Shown here in pieces: positions 1-13,200 of a stretch of DNA of 64,000 bases. The position numbers were made by a program, and so were the translations under genes. The stretch is from assembly GCA_000708835.1 (NCBI GenBank), contig DF237335.1:23880-87879 (forward strand), written 5' to 3'. The notes below the pieces were generated by a model. It had not been told where the DNA came from. It did not search any database and was given only the letters and a program-made list of their open reading frames with translations. The number at the start of each line of letters is the position of its first letter. The stretch's first letter is position 1. Origin of the DNA: Klebsormidium nitens. Taxonomy: Eukaryota; Streptophyta; Klebsormidiophyceae; Klebsormidiales; Klebsormidiaceae.

Positions 1-3000
1 GCAGATGATCGAGCCGATGTTGACGTGGATCACAAGAACCATCACAAGGTCCTGCAAAAAGAACTGGAAAAGAACTGGAATTTTGTTTCATGTGCACTGG
101 AGTGCGCAATCTCTAAGCCCATGCAGACGAATGAGCCAACGTTGACGAGGAGCACGAGTACCATCAAAAGTTCCTGCAGACGAAATTCGATAAAGTTGAC
201 TTATTTTGTGCCGTTGGCTTCGTAATGAGAAGACCCATGCAGACATCAAGCCGACGTTGACGAGGATCACGAGAACCATAAGCAGGTCCTGCGAGCAAAA
301 AATGGTTCATATCTGTGCAATTGACTTTGCAAGGAGAAGGCCCATGCAGGAAAGTGGAGCTGCTATTGACCAAAATCAAGAGAACCGTCAGCAGGTTCTG
401 CGGGGCAGACAAGAATGGCTGAAACTATGTCTTTGACGACATCATCTGTTCAATACCTACGTGCGTAGCAGTAACTTTTCTGCAAGAGAAAAGTTGACCT
501 CGGCTAGAAACTCGAACGCAATCAGGGTGTCCGGAAAAGAAAGAGAGAAGAAGGACAGCTGATATTTTCGTTCCAAACTTGGAACATAAAGTGTGCCGAT
601 TCAGTTTGGAACACTGAGAAAGAGAGTCAGTGGTGAGGCTCATGCTTCCTGATGGAAACGACTTCGACCAGAACCAAGAGTTCACCGCAGAACATATTGG
701 GGAGGCGGTACCATCAGGCTTAAGGACAGCTTGAAAACCGATTCAGTAAACATCAAGCTGATTTCGAGGGGAGACGGACAAGGGGCCGGCCATTGATGAG
801 AGCTTTAAGGACGACAAGCAGGTCCTAAACAAGGGGGAACCAGGAAGCCCTCTTAAACCTCAGATTCAGAGAATGGGCATCTATTCCGAATTTTGGACTT
901 GTTTTTGGGACCTGACCTCTACTCGGAACTCTTGCCCACTTCAAGAGTTCTAAGACTGGAAATGATTTCAGAGTCTGCTTGAAGGGTGGATGAGAAACCG
1001 GACATGACTCCCAAAACTACCACCGCTCACCTTCTTAGTGACCGCCAATCCCCCAAGACTGAAGAGCTGCCCCTCCATTGGCACCTTCCTCGGGGCGAAG
1101 AACTGGCACCCGTTCCCCAGCCATACCGGCCCGCCGACCGACAGACACGCCGCGAGGAACGGGAGCGTTATCGCGAGCGCAAAGATGATCGAACTGTTGG
1201 TCAGGTATGCGAGGAGGAGCCCCGTGGCCATCGAGACGGCCATTCCGCCGATTCCGCCCAGGACGACGCCCCACGAGGGGCGGAATCCGGCCTGGCGGAG
1301 GGAGCGCCAGTGGGCGGTGAGCACGGCGGCCAGGAAGGTGAAGAGTAGGCTCGCGATGCCGAACTCGTACTGCAACGGGGGGGTAGAAGAAGCTTGTCAA
1401 ACGGGGGGGGGAGAAGGAAGATTTTAGAAGAGGATGATATCTTGCAGGTGAACAGGAGGCTCGCTATGCCCGAACTCGTATTGCGGAATGGTGGGGTAAG
1501 AAATCAGTGGTCGATCATTTGGGGGGGGAAGGAGAAGATCATTCATCAAAGAATTAGGAAGGAGACACGGCCGACGATAAGGCAAGGTCTACAAGTCAAA
1601 TCCTACTGCAAAGGGGTCAAGAATGGCTTGTTAAGCACAGCGGGAGCAAAGAGAAGCATCTTCTTATGACGGGTAAAAGTGTCAAACGATCTCGAAGTAG
1701 GGCGGCTCAACCTGCCAAGCATCTTGATCCGGTTATACATTACCTTTGGACGACATGCGTTAGCACCACGCCAAGCTCGAGGGAGAGCAAACCCTTTGCA
1801 GGTTCGAAATCATGAAGACCCTATGTCTCAAGCAACCACATTACCGTTGCAATAAAATCCGTTCACACGAGCAAGGCGCAAGCGGCGGAGGTGTTACGGG
1901 GTTTACCTGCTCGTGCGGATCATTGATGAGCTCCACTTTGGGGTGCGTCGAGAGCGCCATGAGAACCGTCTCCATCACAAACAGCAGCGTCAGCAGGCCC
2001 CACACTTTTCCGGGGGTCCCCGCCACAGCCAAAAGCGCCCCCCTAACCCGCTGCTCGCACGCGTGCCGCCGCTTCTCTGCGTCGCCCTGCTCAACCATCG
2101 CCTCCTCGGCCAGTGTCAAGCGCAGCAGGTCTTGTGGGGGCTTCTTCTCCTTGACACTCGCAGGCTCGGCGGGCAGGATCTCCCCGCTGTGGGGTGTGGT
2201 GTTGTATGCTATTTCGGACCCCCCGGGGAAAGCCCTGGGGGACTCGCTCTCCTGCCAGCCATTAACCCTCGGCGAATCGACCTTGCTAACCCCGTTCTGT
2301 CCGCCCCTAACCGCGCCGCCGAACACCGGGTTACCATACTGGACTCCTTGCGTAGAAGCCGAAACCCCACCGTTGGGCACTGGGTAACCATAGCTTAACC
2401 CGCTCTGCCCCACCGTCACTCCGCCGTTATCATACTGAAGCCCGCGCTCTTGCCCCCCGACTGCGCCGTTATTGAGCGGGTTTGCATAACTAAACCCCGG
2501 ATGCCCCCCCCGGGTCATGTTTTGCGCCATCGGCATGCCGTAGCTCGTCCCCACCCCCGCACCAGAAGCTGCATCACGCTCTCCGAGATGCCCCCCCTCG
2601 TCGATCCCCCCACTCGACCAGCGTCGGGGAGAGTCTCCATCTCTCGCCATCTCAACCTCGCCCCCTTTCGCCCCCCGTAGAAGCGTGTACCGATCGGCCC
2701 CCCCACTGCTCACTCTATTCGCCTCCCTCAAAACCCCACCCGAAGTCGCCCCTGGACCGCTTGCCCCCACCGCCACGGCTCTCGCGTCCCTCGCCCGTTC
2801 CACTCCCACACGATCCTCCGAAACCCGCCCCAGACCGGTTTGGGCCCCTAACCCACTCTTCACCTTATTCGCTTCCCTCAACCCCACTCTCTCCCTTTCC
2901 CCTCCAGAACTACTCCCACTTCCCATGCGCCGCGCGCCCCCGACAACCGAATCTAGGTCCGAAGACGAGGCCGAAAAGCTGCCCTCGAGAGAGCTCTCGC

Positions 3001-6000
3001 GGACGAAGCTCAGTCTGTTGGGCGGTTCTCGGTGCAAGTTCGTGGCCAAGTGACCGGAGAGGACCTGGCTGTGAGTGGGCGTCTGGAACGCGCCGCGCAG
3101 CTTCTCGATCGTGTCCCGGAACAGCTGCCGCCGCATCTCGCTCTCGCTGACCACGGGGAAGAAGCGCATCATGGCCGCGATCGCGAGAAGCGACCCGACG
3201 AGGACGTACGCGAGGCAATGCCCGAGGAACCAGTAGTTAATCCCGAAGCTGATGAGGAGCAATCGGTACGCGCAGACCAGGAGCAGCGCCTGCGCGGGGG
3301 TCCTCAGCGGCGGCTTGACCAGGATCTTGTTGCTCTTGCGCTCTTTCAGCGGTTTGCGCAGCGACGCCTCGTACTCGGCCGCTTGCAGCAGGAACGAACC
3401 GGTCACGCAGTCGAGCACGATGAGCGCGGTCGAGGTGATGAACCCCAGCCACCGGGCCTTGTCCGCCGTGTAATAGTAGACGATTGAGTAGATGAGGAGA
3501 GTGAGAGCGGACGCGCTGTAGAGCAGCTTGTCGTTCTTGCGCTTCCGCCTGAGGCGCGCGTCGGTCTCGCAGTTGGGCACCTGGGGCGGGTCTGCGGGCT
3601 GGCCCTCTAGGAGGAGGCCGGACTGGGACTTGAGCAGCACGCCCGTCTGCAATCAGTGAAGGAATATATCAGCATTAGTCACTGCTTTGTTATTAGTGTT
3701 TTGCAGACGGGGTTGAGAGAACAGGGGGCTTTTAGATGGCAGACAAAAGCAGCACGAAATCACCAGACGTGTCAGTTCGCTTTGAACTGAAACAGAAGCC
3801 AGAAGCCTGGAGCCTGAAGCCCCGAAGCACGAAGCCCAGAACAGTAAATCAAGCAATGAGAGGCAAAGCGAAATAATGAAAAGGCTTGACTACAAGACGC
3901 GAGCTCATATCTCACCCTGCAATCGACCTTTTGCGAAGTAGTTGCATAAAGGTGTGCTTAAACCCGCTCTGAATCTGCTATTCACCAGACCTCCTGATTC
4001 CAAGTGGTCATACTGGCTGTTATTCCTCTCGCTGATCATCAAACCCACAAACGAGTCGTTTCTCAAACTACACCCATAAGAAGACCGACCCCACTTTCCC
4101 GCTGTTGCGAAGGCAAACGCAGAAAGGCATGCCAATCACAGTTGGAAGACAAAACCTAACACTTGATGCGGCACCCTTGTCCGTCTTCTTTCCACAATGT
4201 CCCCGGAGATGCTCACTCCTCCGATATATAGCATGCACGCATAGAAACATGCCTTGCATACACCCAGTGGTCTACGCGACCCTGAAAATCCTACACACCT
4301 TATTCTGGCCCCCATGCAAAGTTGACTTCTGGACAATCGAGGCGTCAGACCTGCTCTGACTCCTGGCATCAATAGCATCCTAAGCTCTAAACCAATCCCT
4401 GCATCCCTAAGCTCCCCACCTTTCCTCCAGATCACAGCCCTGGGTTCAGGGTCATAAGAGCTGAGCCCTTCTTAGTTTCAAGGTCCTGAAAACTTGCAAT
4501 TTAAGAATTCCCTCACCTTGGACAGAGTCCGCGCGTACAGGTATGCTTGTGTCACCCACTCGTCCACGTTCAAGCCCGGACCACTGAACACCATCTTGAT
4601 CAGGGGGAGGAGGTCAATCCCGACAACAATGGCGGAGATGCCAAAGAAGTAGCCGGAGCTTTCGGTAGGTATGCTGGAGTTGCGGATGCCAGTATTGATG
4701 TAAACGGCCGCGACCTCGTACGCGCACAACAGGAGGACGGCAACGAACAGGAGGCCAGACGCCGCGCCTGCACACAGAGGTTTTCCGAATCTGACTCTTT
4801 GACCAATGGCTGGAAGTGCTTGATAGAGTGCCACAGAATGCCAATCAGGAGCGATTGACATGATCTTGCAGATCATATTTGGTACCCTAGATTGTCGTTG
4901 GGAGGAAGGCTCGAAATTGTGCCCCAGAAGTTGGACGAAAGGAAACGACTATTGAGAGCCTTCTCCAGAAAGAGGCTACAAAGAGGGAGTTGAGCGAGGG
5001 CAATGCAGCGAAAACTGCAAGAATGATTGTCCTTCCTGGTTCCGCAAGGGCACAGGGAAGGAGAATGGATGACGGGGCAAACAGCTAGCCTGGACGCAGA
5101 AAGCAAAGCCTACAGCAAGAAAACCAGTCACGACGTCGATCATGATTTCTATCGGAGCACATGCTGGAACCTTCTGCAACTCTCTAGGATTTGTGAAAAG
5201 CGGCATTGCCACTCACGGGAGCTTTGCCACTTGGACTTTGATCATGATCTTTATCAGAGAACATGTTCAGATCCTTCTGAAACTTTCTACGATTTGCGAA
5301 AAGCGGCATTGCCACTCACGGGAGCTTTGCCATTTGGTCTTGTACCATAGCCCGAGAGCGTACAGCGCGAGCAGAAGCGCTGTTCCGGGCATCATCACCG
5401 CTAACCCGATGCTGTTAGGATTGATGACCCGGATCAGCTCCGCGCCCCAGGCGAGTGACATGGCAACGGGAGAGATCACGGCCGCCCACGCAATGAAAGC
5501 TGTCGCGCCGCAGATGGTCCCGAGGAGGACGCCCTCGAGACAGGCGGGCCAGTTCAGAGAGTACACCCAACTGCAAGACAAGGAGAGGTGTGAATGAGCA
5601 GTGCAAAGGAGGACTTTCTTAGGGCCGTGGATTTGGTATTCAGGGGGTGCGGAAGAAGATTGGATAAGGAGTGCCAACACTTTCAGGAGCGCAAGTGCCT
5701 GATTGGAGGGGTGTGGAAGAGAGCTGGGGAACGTGAAATACTGGAGGGGTGCCAATAGAAGCTGGGAAGAATGAGATGAAGCAACTCGGAAAGAGGGGGG
5801 AATTCTGGACTGTACCGGTGGACGGGGGTGAAACGAACCAGCTGTGTTACTGGAAAGGCTGAGAAGTGAGATATAGAGTTACGAGAAAGGCCCCCCTCAC
5901 CCCCTCCCTTCCCCTTTCTTGGTGCCTCTGCTCTATGTCAGTGGCTGCATTGCATTTGACCAGGAAAGACCTTCTTCCAAAAAAGCCTCCTATACTTGTG

Positions 6001-7742
6001 CCCCTGTCCTATAAAGCCCATTGCCAGCAGATCAGTACTTTGAATAACAGCAAAGAGCGAAGCAGAAATGGGCAACTTTTGACGCGGAAAAAAGTGCATG
6101 ACATAGCAGAACTCCGAAGCAGGCCTCCACACTGAGAATGCAGCCAAATCCGGACTGTTCCAGACACATGCTTGGGAGTCTGGCCTGAGGCGCACTGTCT
6201 CGGGGCCAAAAGACTGCAAGGAGAATCAAAGATTCAACAAGCCTTTTCGGGGCCCAGTCAGACTGAGGTCAGACACGAGGAAAGCGATGTGACAGAAAAT
6301 GCATGGACGAAGAGCCGCTCCCTGCACAAGCACAGTTCGAGGAGACAGTATGTGCAGGAATTTGAGTTTTGCGCGGTCAAGATAAGACCTCTGGCAACCT
6401 CTCATCTCCTTGAGCAAAGGAAGTCCGCAGAAGGAGTGTAAATCCGCCGTCTGCATGCTGCTGCATGAGCTCAGCATTGCGTGGACGCACCAGAACGAAC
6501 CAACATGGGCAAAAAGGATCTGAACAGGCTGACTGCTTTGTTGACAGTCTTTTGCAACTGTCGTCAACAGTCATTGAAAGGACAACGAACAATCTGACCT
6601 CAAAACTTAGTCATCAACAACCGAGTTTACGCAGACGTCTCAGACGTCTCCAACTGCACCGCAGCCCCATTCGATCACAATGCAAAGGGTGCTTGCCCAA
6701 GCTTGCAACTGGAGACAGCCGTGCTGAATCTGCGCCGTCGACATGCAGACTTTCTGTCCCCGAGACCTAGAGTTCGTCAGCCTTCCATTTGCATGGGTTG
6801 ATAAGGATCCAATTTAGAAAGCAGCAAACGGCCCCACTTGACACGTTTTGGACTTTTCTCGGGAATCTTGCAACGACTTCTGGGTTTTGCAACAACTCCC
6901 GAGTGGCAAATGCATTCGACAGAATGCCCGGAAAATGAGGTGCAAGAATCCGCGGCAAGAAGAGAGCAACTCATGATGCGACAAACTGTAACACATCCCT
7001 TCAGTTCTCCACAGACTTTCTCTCCACAATTGTACTCTGACACACTGAGAATGTTGGGGCTTATATCAAGCCAGGCTGAAAATGGAAGCACCTCAAGCTC
7101 AAGGTTGAAGCAGACAAGCTCCGCAAAGGCCACAAAGCAGGGGCAATGAGGAGATCATACCCGTATCTCGAACTTTCAGTACTGCGAGCCTTCCTTCAGC
7201 CCAAACAAAATGTAAGCAACATCAAGAATCCTGGTACATAAGCTGGAGAGAGATAAGGGCATAGAAACTTGCCCGTGGATTCTTCTCCCAAGCGAGAGAG
7301 TACACAAACGTTTGAGTCTTGATACAGAAGCTGGAGACATTAGCTCATAGCAGCCTGCCCGGCCATCGTGCACGGTCGTCATCTGACCCTCAGGTTGATC
7401 ACCAGAGTCTCCAAGAACAGCAAAAAGAAAGCAATTTTTGAGAATTGGACTTCATAGCGGGAGACATACGGGCACGGTGACTTGCCTGTAAATCCTCCAA
7501 GGTCGCCATCCCACCCGCAGGTTGATCAGCAGAGACACCAGGAACAGCCCGCCCAACAACAGACCGTCCCGGAAGCAGACCGCACGGATGCTCCGGGGGT
7601 CTGACAGCGAGGTGCTCGCATGCACGTAGCTCACGTGAAACCCTGGAATCCCGCTTGCGTGTCTCAGGGCAATCTGGTCAGGGTTGCGCCACCCAGGGTT
7701 GTCCATACTGGTGGGCGCACCCACCGGTGTGCCGGCTTCCAT
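1..7742 (-). CDS. DEK1: DEK1 calpain homologue, N-terminal membrane half (partial)
   Basis: DEK1 is the plant membrane-anchored calpain that controls cell fate and division plane; this window holds only its multi-pass N-terminal part, and the calpain core lies off the left edge. Exons read from the sequence: 7742-7486, 5570-5320, 4767-4517, 3646-1907, 1369-1031 and 51-1 (partial); all junction phases agree. Diagnostic motifs are WRPWRIYS-WVYSLNWP, the ISPVAMSLAWG and GLAVMMPGTALLLALY membrane segments, KWQSSRA, LLLCAYEVAAVY and YWFLGHC. The 580-codon exon carries further membrane segments and then a long Ser/Gly-rich loop, matching the DEK1 LOOP between membrane blocks. The intron after the first exon starts with GC (CAG then GCAAGT), a GC-AG intron that the frame requires. 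The start ATG at 7742 gives about 60 residues before the first membrane segment, longer than in land plants, so the true start is uncertain. The family call is strong. Confidence 0.9.
11..412. repeat. Four-copy tandem repeat of an exon start (DEK1 intron)
   Basis: Four imperfect copies of a 110-120 bp unit begin near 11, 132, 247 and 356. Each contains the reverse complement of a splice acceptor followed by a hydrophobic coding stretch of the DLVMVLVIHVN type. The copy at the left edge (exon start at 51) best keeps a pyrimidine tract and is taken as the real exon; the others look like decayed duplicates inside the preceding intron. Confidence 0.75.
1338..1490. repeat. Duplicated exon edge in DEK1 intron
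   Basis: The acceptor edge of the exon at 1369-1031 (segment 1338-1382) is repeated at 1446-1490 with a few changes, a shift of about 108 bp, inside the adjacent intron. The second copy lacks a good acceptor and reads as a relic. Confidence 0.75.
2290..2530 (-). repeat. Coding tandem repeats in the DEK1 LOOP
   Basis: Within the large DEK1 exon the loop has about four imperfect copies of a 17-21 residue unit of the form G-x-x-G-[FLV]-x-Y-[GAD]-x-P-x-x-N-G-G-V. A separate short repeat, LREANxVxSG, occurs twice further upstream in the loop. The segment is low complexity and likely disordered. Confidence 0.7.
5197..5336. repeat. Duplicated donor edge in DEK1 intron
   Basis: The donor region of the exon at 5570-5320 occurs twice, at about 5197-5236 and 5297-5336, with a period of 100 bp. 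Flanking sequence (gatcatgatttctatc and gatcatgatctttatc) is duplicated as well. The inner copy is the functional one because only it continues into the open frame. Confidence 0.8.
7376..7550. repeat. Duplicated donor edge near first DEK1 exon
   Basis: A degenerate copy of the 3' part of the first visible DEK1 exon (7500-7550) lies about 125 bp away at 7376-7425, sharing CAGGTTGATCA and the accAGGAACAGC-type tail. This is the fourth DEK1 exon edge that is repeated in the neighbouring intron. Confidence 0.6.
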
Positions 7743-8746
7743 CTCAGACTCTGAGTTTTTCTGGAAGTGGATTTGACCGTGTAACAACACAGGGTTTGAG
7801 CAGGTTCAACGTGTTGCTTCTTTTGTCTCCATTCTGCGTGATCCGGCTTGGGCCTAGACTAGCAGGACACTCTGCGGGCTGACTCGATTAACAACCAGAT
7901 GTAGCAACGAGCGGTTCGACTACAATTCGGCCAGACGCATTTGTAGCTGTGTAGCCTAGACCTTGAACCAATTTCAGGACAGCAAGGTAATCAGTCTTTT
8001 CCACGATCGTCCCAATCCCTGGAGCCTGGAGGTGGACTCTTCAGTCTTTGAGAGAGCATTTTTTTGCACAGGCCTGCCCAGGAATGTCTTCTAATTTTTT
8101 GTTGCTGCTGATTCTCCTAGAAGTCAACGTGCTCAGCCGCTTCAAAGCGCGCTGCGGTCGCTCTCTGACCTCACAAAACATTGCACCACGACAGACAATG
8201 CAGCTCCAAGTCCAGACGTCTTGCAAGTCCCATTGAGGCGGTTCAGGAGGGCTTGAACGTGACGTCTCCTTGCCAGCCTTGCCTGTCTCACCTCCCCAGG
8301 CTTCGCCGCGCCGCCTGCAGAGTGCTAGCCTTTGTCGCGTTGCCAGCTGTCCCTTGAATCTGCTCAGCACCTTCCTCTTCATTTGCTTCGGCTGACATCA
8401 ACGTCGCCTTTGGTTGTTGCATTCCGCCGGATCGGAAGGGCTACCCGCCCGGGTATGAATACCGGTACCTACTCTGCCGCAGGCCATGGGGGAGCGCCGC
8501 TTATCTCGAACACAACTTCCGCCCGATTTCATGCCAAGGTGCAACGGGAGTCCGGCTCCGGCTGCTAGCTGCACGTGTTCCGCCGGAAATATTTTTGTGG
8601 GGAGAGAGGGACCATGCATAGGTACTGCCTGGTTCTACATGCAGGCTATCAAGCTACAATAATATTGTATGATGATCCTTTGCACCAGATCTTCTTGATC
8701 GAAGCTTTGGCAACGTCAAAAGATGTTTTGAAGGCGAAGAGTACGA
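7743..8746. other. DEK1 upstream region, no gene seen
   Basis: This is the presumed 5' leader and promoter region of DEK1. Short open frames on both strands have no recognisable domain and no consistent splice signals. No clear TATA box was identified. Confidence 0.4.
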
Positions 8747-9507
8747 GCTTAAGGTGGTAGGACGGTATTCGACAGTGGGAGCACATTCAAAACCCTATAT
8801 CTTCATGTAGACATCATGGAATCGCATTCCGTTTTTTTGAGGTGGTTGGGGGCATTGAAAGGCATCTTTAGGAGCCCCTCAACCTGTGATACAACATGCC
8901 AAAGCAAATCGAAGCACGTGACAAAGTGGCAAAATGTGCAGTTTCCGCTGCAGGACCCCCCCGGCAAAACGGCTTTATGGCAATATTTTTGAAAGATAGA
9001 ATCTGCTCGGAAGGGAGGCATTCAACATGGGGGGAAGCTAGGATGTCAAAACATTTTTTTGTAGCCCAACTTATAAGGCGGTGTACCAAATACCACCATG
9101 TTTTTCCGGAAAACGTCTGTTTTGTGCAGTTTTGGGAGATTTCCGGAAAAACATGGTGGTATTTGGTACACCGCCTTAGAAGTTGGGCTACAAAAAATGT
9201 TTTGACATCCCAGCTTCCCCCCATGTTGAATGCCTCCCTTCCGAGCAAATTCTATCTTTCAAAAATATTCCTATAAAGCCGTTTTGCCGGGGGGGTCCTG
9301 CAGCGAAAACTGCACATCTTGCCAACTTGTCATGTGCTTCGATTTGCTTTGGCATGTTGTATCACAGGTTGAGGGGCTTCTAAAGATGCCTTTCAATGCC
9401 TCCAACCACCTCGAAAAAACGGAATGCGATTCCATGATGTCTACATGAAGATATGATAGGGTTTTGAATGCGCTCCCATTGTCGAATACCGTCCTACCAC
9501 CTTAAGC
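8747..9507. mobile_element. Large foldback (inverted-repeat) element
   Basis: A nearly perfect palindrome of about 760 bp has two arms of roughly 365 bp around a spacer of about 27 nt centred near 9127. The outer ends read GCTTAAGGTGGTAGGACGG and its complement. TTAA stands at both ends, which would fit a TTAA target-site duplication, but the symmetry extends slightly past it, so the true end is uncertain. There is no transposase inside, so it is non-autonomous. A transcript through it would form a long double-stranded hairpin. Confidence 0.85.
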
Positions 9508-10212
9508 ATTTGTCACGTATATGCCCGCTATAGCTAGGAAATTCGTATTCTGATCGTGCAATTTCCCCGCTTTTGCCCTTTCTATGTCTTATATGCATGT
9601 CGTACAATGCTAGGATTATCCACGCGCGGGGGAGCACTACGGAGGACTTTCTGGCGGCCAAAAGCGCCTCAATCATCGATCCTGGCCATGCCATATATAC
9701 CGCGATGGTCTGCATGATCGTCCATGCATGAATGGTCATGATCCATGCGAACCGGCGGTCGGACTATGATACGATGGAACTCACATGCGTGCCGCGTCTG
9801 CACACATACTAAAAGCCTCTTAAGTTCCGATGCGGTCACTCAGTGTGACTTGCCGGAAGGACTGAGCTCAGGCAGTCACCGCGCTTAGCTTGCGGACGAC
9901 TAAAATCATTGCTCCAGAGAGATTAACATTCATCATATTTGTAAGAAGCAGGCGAGTCAAATATCCTGGAGTACTTCGAAAGAGAATTCTGCTCTTCAGT
10001 TGGCTTGAAGTTACACGCAGGGAGAAGGCCAGTGAGTCGTTTGGACCGGCCATGTCTTTATTGCTTATGCTGACCATCAACGTACATGCATACCTGCTGG
10101 CCGGTGTGATCGAGACATCGTTATTGTGGGGACACAAAACTGCGACAGAGGACCCAGTAGCCAGAACAAAGCCAGGGGAGTTCAAACCGCGCCTAAATAT
10201 TATCACTCAACA
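9508..10212. other. Intergenic, no gene seen
   Basis: This stretch separates the foldback element from the 3' end of the DUF1118 gene. Nothing coding or structured was recognised; it should include the 3' UTR of the minus-strand gene. Confidence 0.4.
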
Positions 10213-13200
10213 CTAAGCTTGTAGGGCCTTGACAAGCTTGGAGGCACCAAACAGCGCCGCTCCTCCGGCAACAGTAAGAGCCGCCACTACATACTCAGCA
10301 ATAACGATGGCACTCGAGTCCTCAGGACCAAAGTATACAATAGCGGGGCCAGCGGCCAGAACGACCAACGAAGCTAGCAAAAGAGTTCCTGCAAAGAAGA
10401 AACGCGTGAGGGCCAGTCCTTCGTAAGGACCTTTGCAAGGGACGTTGACATGTGTAAGAAAAGAAGCTCTTACACGCCACGACGCACTTTCACATCTAAA
10501 AGCAGGCCTCTGCAAATCAGCGTCAAGTGGTTTAACCATGCAGCTAGTTCTCGACACGAATCAGTTCGAACACGTGAGAAACCAAGAGGCACCACTGCAA
10601 ACATGCTCTTGCTGGAAAAGAACCTCAAAACGACATTGTGCAAGTCTTTCGGATTTTAACAAATCTGCGGGTGACAGCCTGAGTGGCCTGTCTGACAACA
10701 GTAGGCGAAAGAAGCGAGAGTCAGACAGCGTGGTTCGTGACCCTACAAAAATCAAGCGAGAGCCCGGGAGAAACATTCTTACCGGGCAGTTTCCTGTCGG
10801 TGACGGCACCCAAGAGCCCCAAATCCTCGGCCTTGGAGAGCAAGCCGAGGGACTCAATGGTGCTCAAAGTGAAACCGAGCCCTTCCAACGTGGACAGAAG
10901 ACCGGACTCTTCGGCCTGTCGACGCAAAAGTACACAATGTCAGGTCGGCAACTTTCGGTAATCTGCAGCGAAAAGCTCCGAGGAAACGTTGAGCTCGAGA
11001 CCGTCCATTGAACTGGGGCCAAGCGAGGTTGTCAGAGTCAGCCCGAGTTGCTTCTGAATGTGAAGGCGCTGATGTTGGTGGTAAACCAGAAGTTGACGAA
11101 GGCAGAGCGACAATTCCATCTCTGACAACAGTTGAGGTTCATATAGTCTAAAGCAAGATTCTTCGGGCAAAATATTCGTATCTGAGTTCTGATTTGAAAA
11201 GAAGCTCATAATCTCTCTCTTACGGGAGGGTTTTGATGGGCCGTTACAAAGAAAGCATTCTCTGTCGGTATACAGTGAGCAGAAGGGGGTTTGCCGTAAC
11301 TTCGATGTGGATTTCTGATGATAGGAGACCATCATTGAGTTGAGGAGCAACCCTTTACTATAGCGCTCCACGTTCAAAGAGTTTGTTCTTAGGATCTCCA
11401 AACTTGAATTGACCACCAAGACAGCAGCCACTGATCCAAAGACCTGATCGAGTGCATCTCTTAGTTCAGCAAACAGCAGGTATCTCCACGGGTGTGGCAT
11501 ACGGAGGGGCATGGCAAACGTGGAAAAGTGTCAAATGATTCTGTACAAGGACCAGACAGCAGCCTTCAGTACTGGACCTGAGATGCTGGAGGAGTACTGC
11601 TGACCAGTTCGAGGGCTGCCAACCTTTCCTCTACAGTCTCAAAGGAAGTGAATCTGATATTCTGCCGCACATGGAGATGGGAAGGCCGGAACGCCTCAAC
11701 TTCCCAGCTATAGGATTTGGACCATATTGCATGTCCCGATTTGACAAAGATGCTTCGACACCTCTGGAAAGCTGCAAATCCTGCAGCCTTCAACGATGCG
11801 AGAAATGGACCGTCTAAAAAAAACTCGAGTTGGAGCAAACTCAGACTTTGGGGGAAATCCAGATGAGTACGCGCTTCAAGACTCACCTTATGAAACGGAT
11901 GCAAATCCGGCACCCAGCTGTGCACCTCACAGTGGAACCACACGAAAAGAGAGATTAGTCCTCAACTCTTGAATGAAAAGAGAGCTGGAGTTTGTGCTCT
12001 TTTACACTAACCTTTGTCAGGAGGCGCAGCTCCTGCACTCTGCTGAGCACCTTCACATCCCCAGAAATATTCCGCTTGTCCCTGATCAGGCCCTTGGTTT
12101 CTTTGGGGCCAAACACCTCCACAACCTTGATCTGCAAGATGGAACAGAAGATATCATTAGGAAATTCACCGATTCCCAGTACAATGAAGATCCAACTCGC
12201 ATAAAAAGTCGGGACAGACACAACGAAGACGGGGCACTTTGCTCCTCACAACTTCATTCTTGTTCCTCATGCGGCCTTGTTGTTCTGCTGGGAAACCGCA
12301 TTCAAGTGGCGGCAGAGAGAGACATGGGCGTTTCAGCTCTTCAATATTCAAAGGTATCCACTCAATGCTTATGAAGGTCACTGGAGGCACCTGCCAACAT
12401 TGACGGAGCTCAGTGATGGAAGTCGGTCATAGGTGATATACTGTCTCCTGGTGGTTCTGGAACCGCACATCGAAACAACACCGTGAAAAGAGGCTGCAGC
12501 TGAAGGCGTCTGAGACGAGCCGCACTCCTGCCACCAATAAGTGCAGAAACTTTGAAACATGCGCATCAAAGTCTTCAGCCAGCAACGTTGGTGAATCGAT
12601 CATAAGATCTTTTAGAATGATGCGAACGCATTGCGTCCTATGTCCAAAGGGCGTTGCTGGCAGCGGCAACCTGCTTGCAAAGTTACCGTTGTAAAACACA
12701 GTCATCAGAGGATAAGCAGAAACGAAGTAACCTCAGAATCTGTTTCTTTCGTTTTAAGATGCAAATATGGTTTTGATATCAGCTACTGCTGCGCAAAGAA
12801 AAAGGCAGCTTGTACTGTCTGCCAGAGCACACCAGAATAAATCTTTGTTTATGCGAACTCCATTTTAAGGTCACGTCATTATTGGCCGAGGCACCTGAAA
12901 TTTGCAGACTTATATTAGACTACTTGATGAAACTTTCACAAGAAATCCATCCGTATCCACACAATGCAGAATTACACGCATAGATGCAGATTCAGAACAT
13001 GTCCACAACAGATGTGATAAGCTATCAGTCAATGCTGACCCCTAAACGAAACTATGGTCAAGCTTCCAATATCTAGCTGCCACTCATAAACAGCCTCCTT
13101 TAAATTTTTAAAAGCCGCTTGCAGAACTGCCTTTCTAAGTCTTTAACCATGTGATATGAAAATGCATCCTTTTTCACACTCGACGCAGCACTCATTCATT

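Noticed and set aside
8868-9448. Several mirrored open frames on both strands
   Set aside because: They are products of the foldback symmetry, identical on both arms, and carry no domain.
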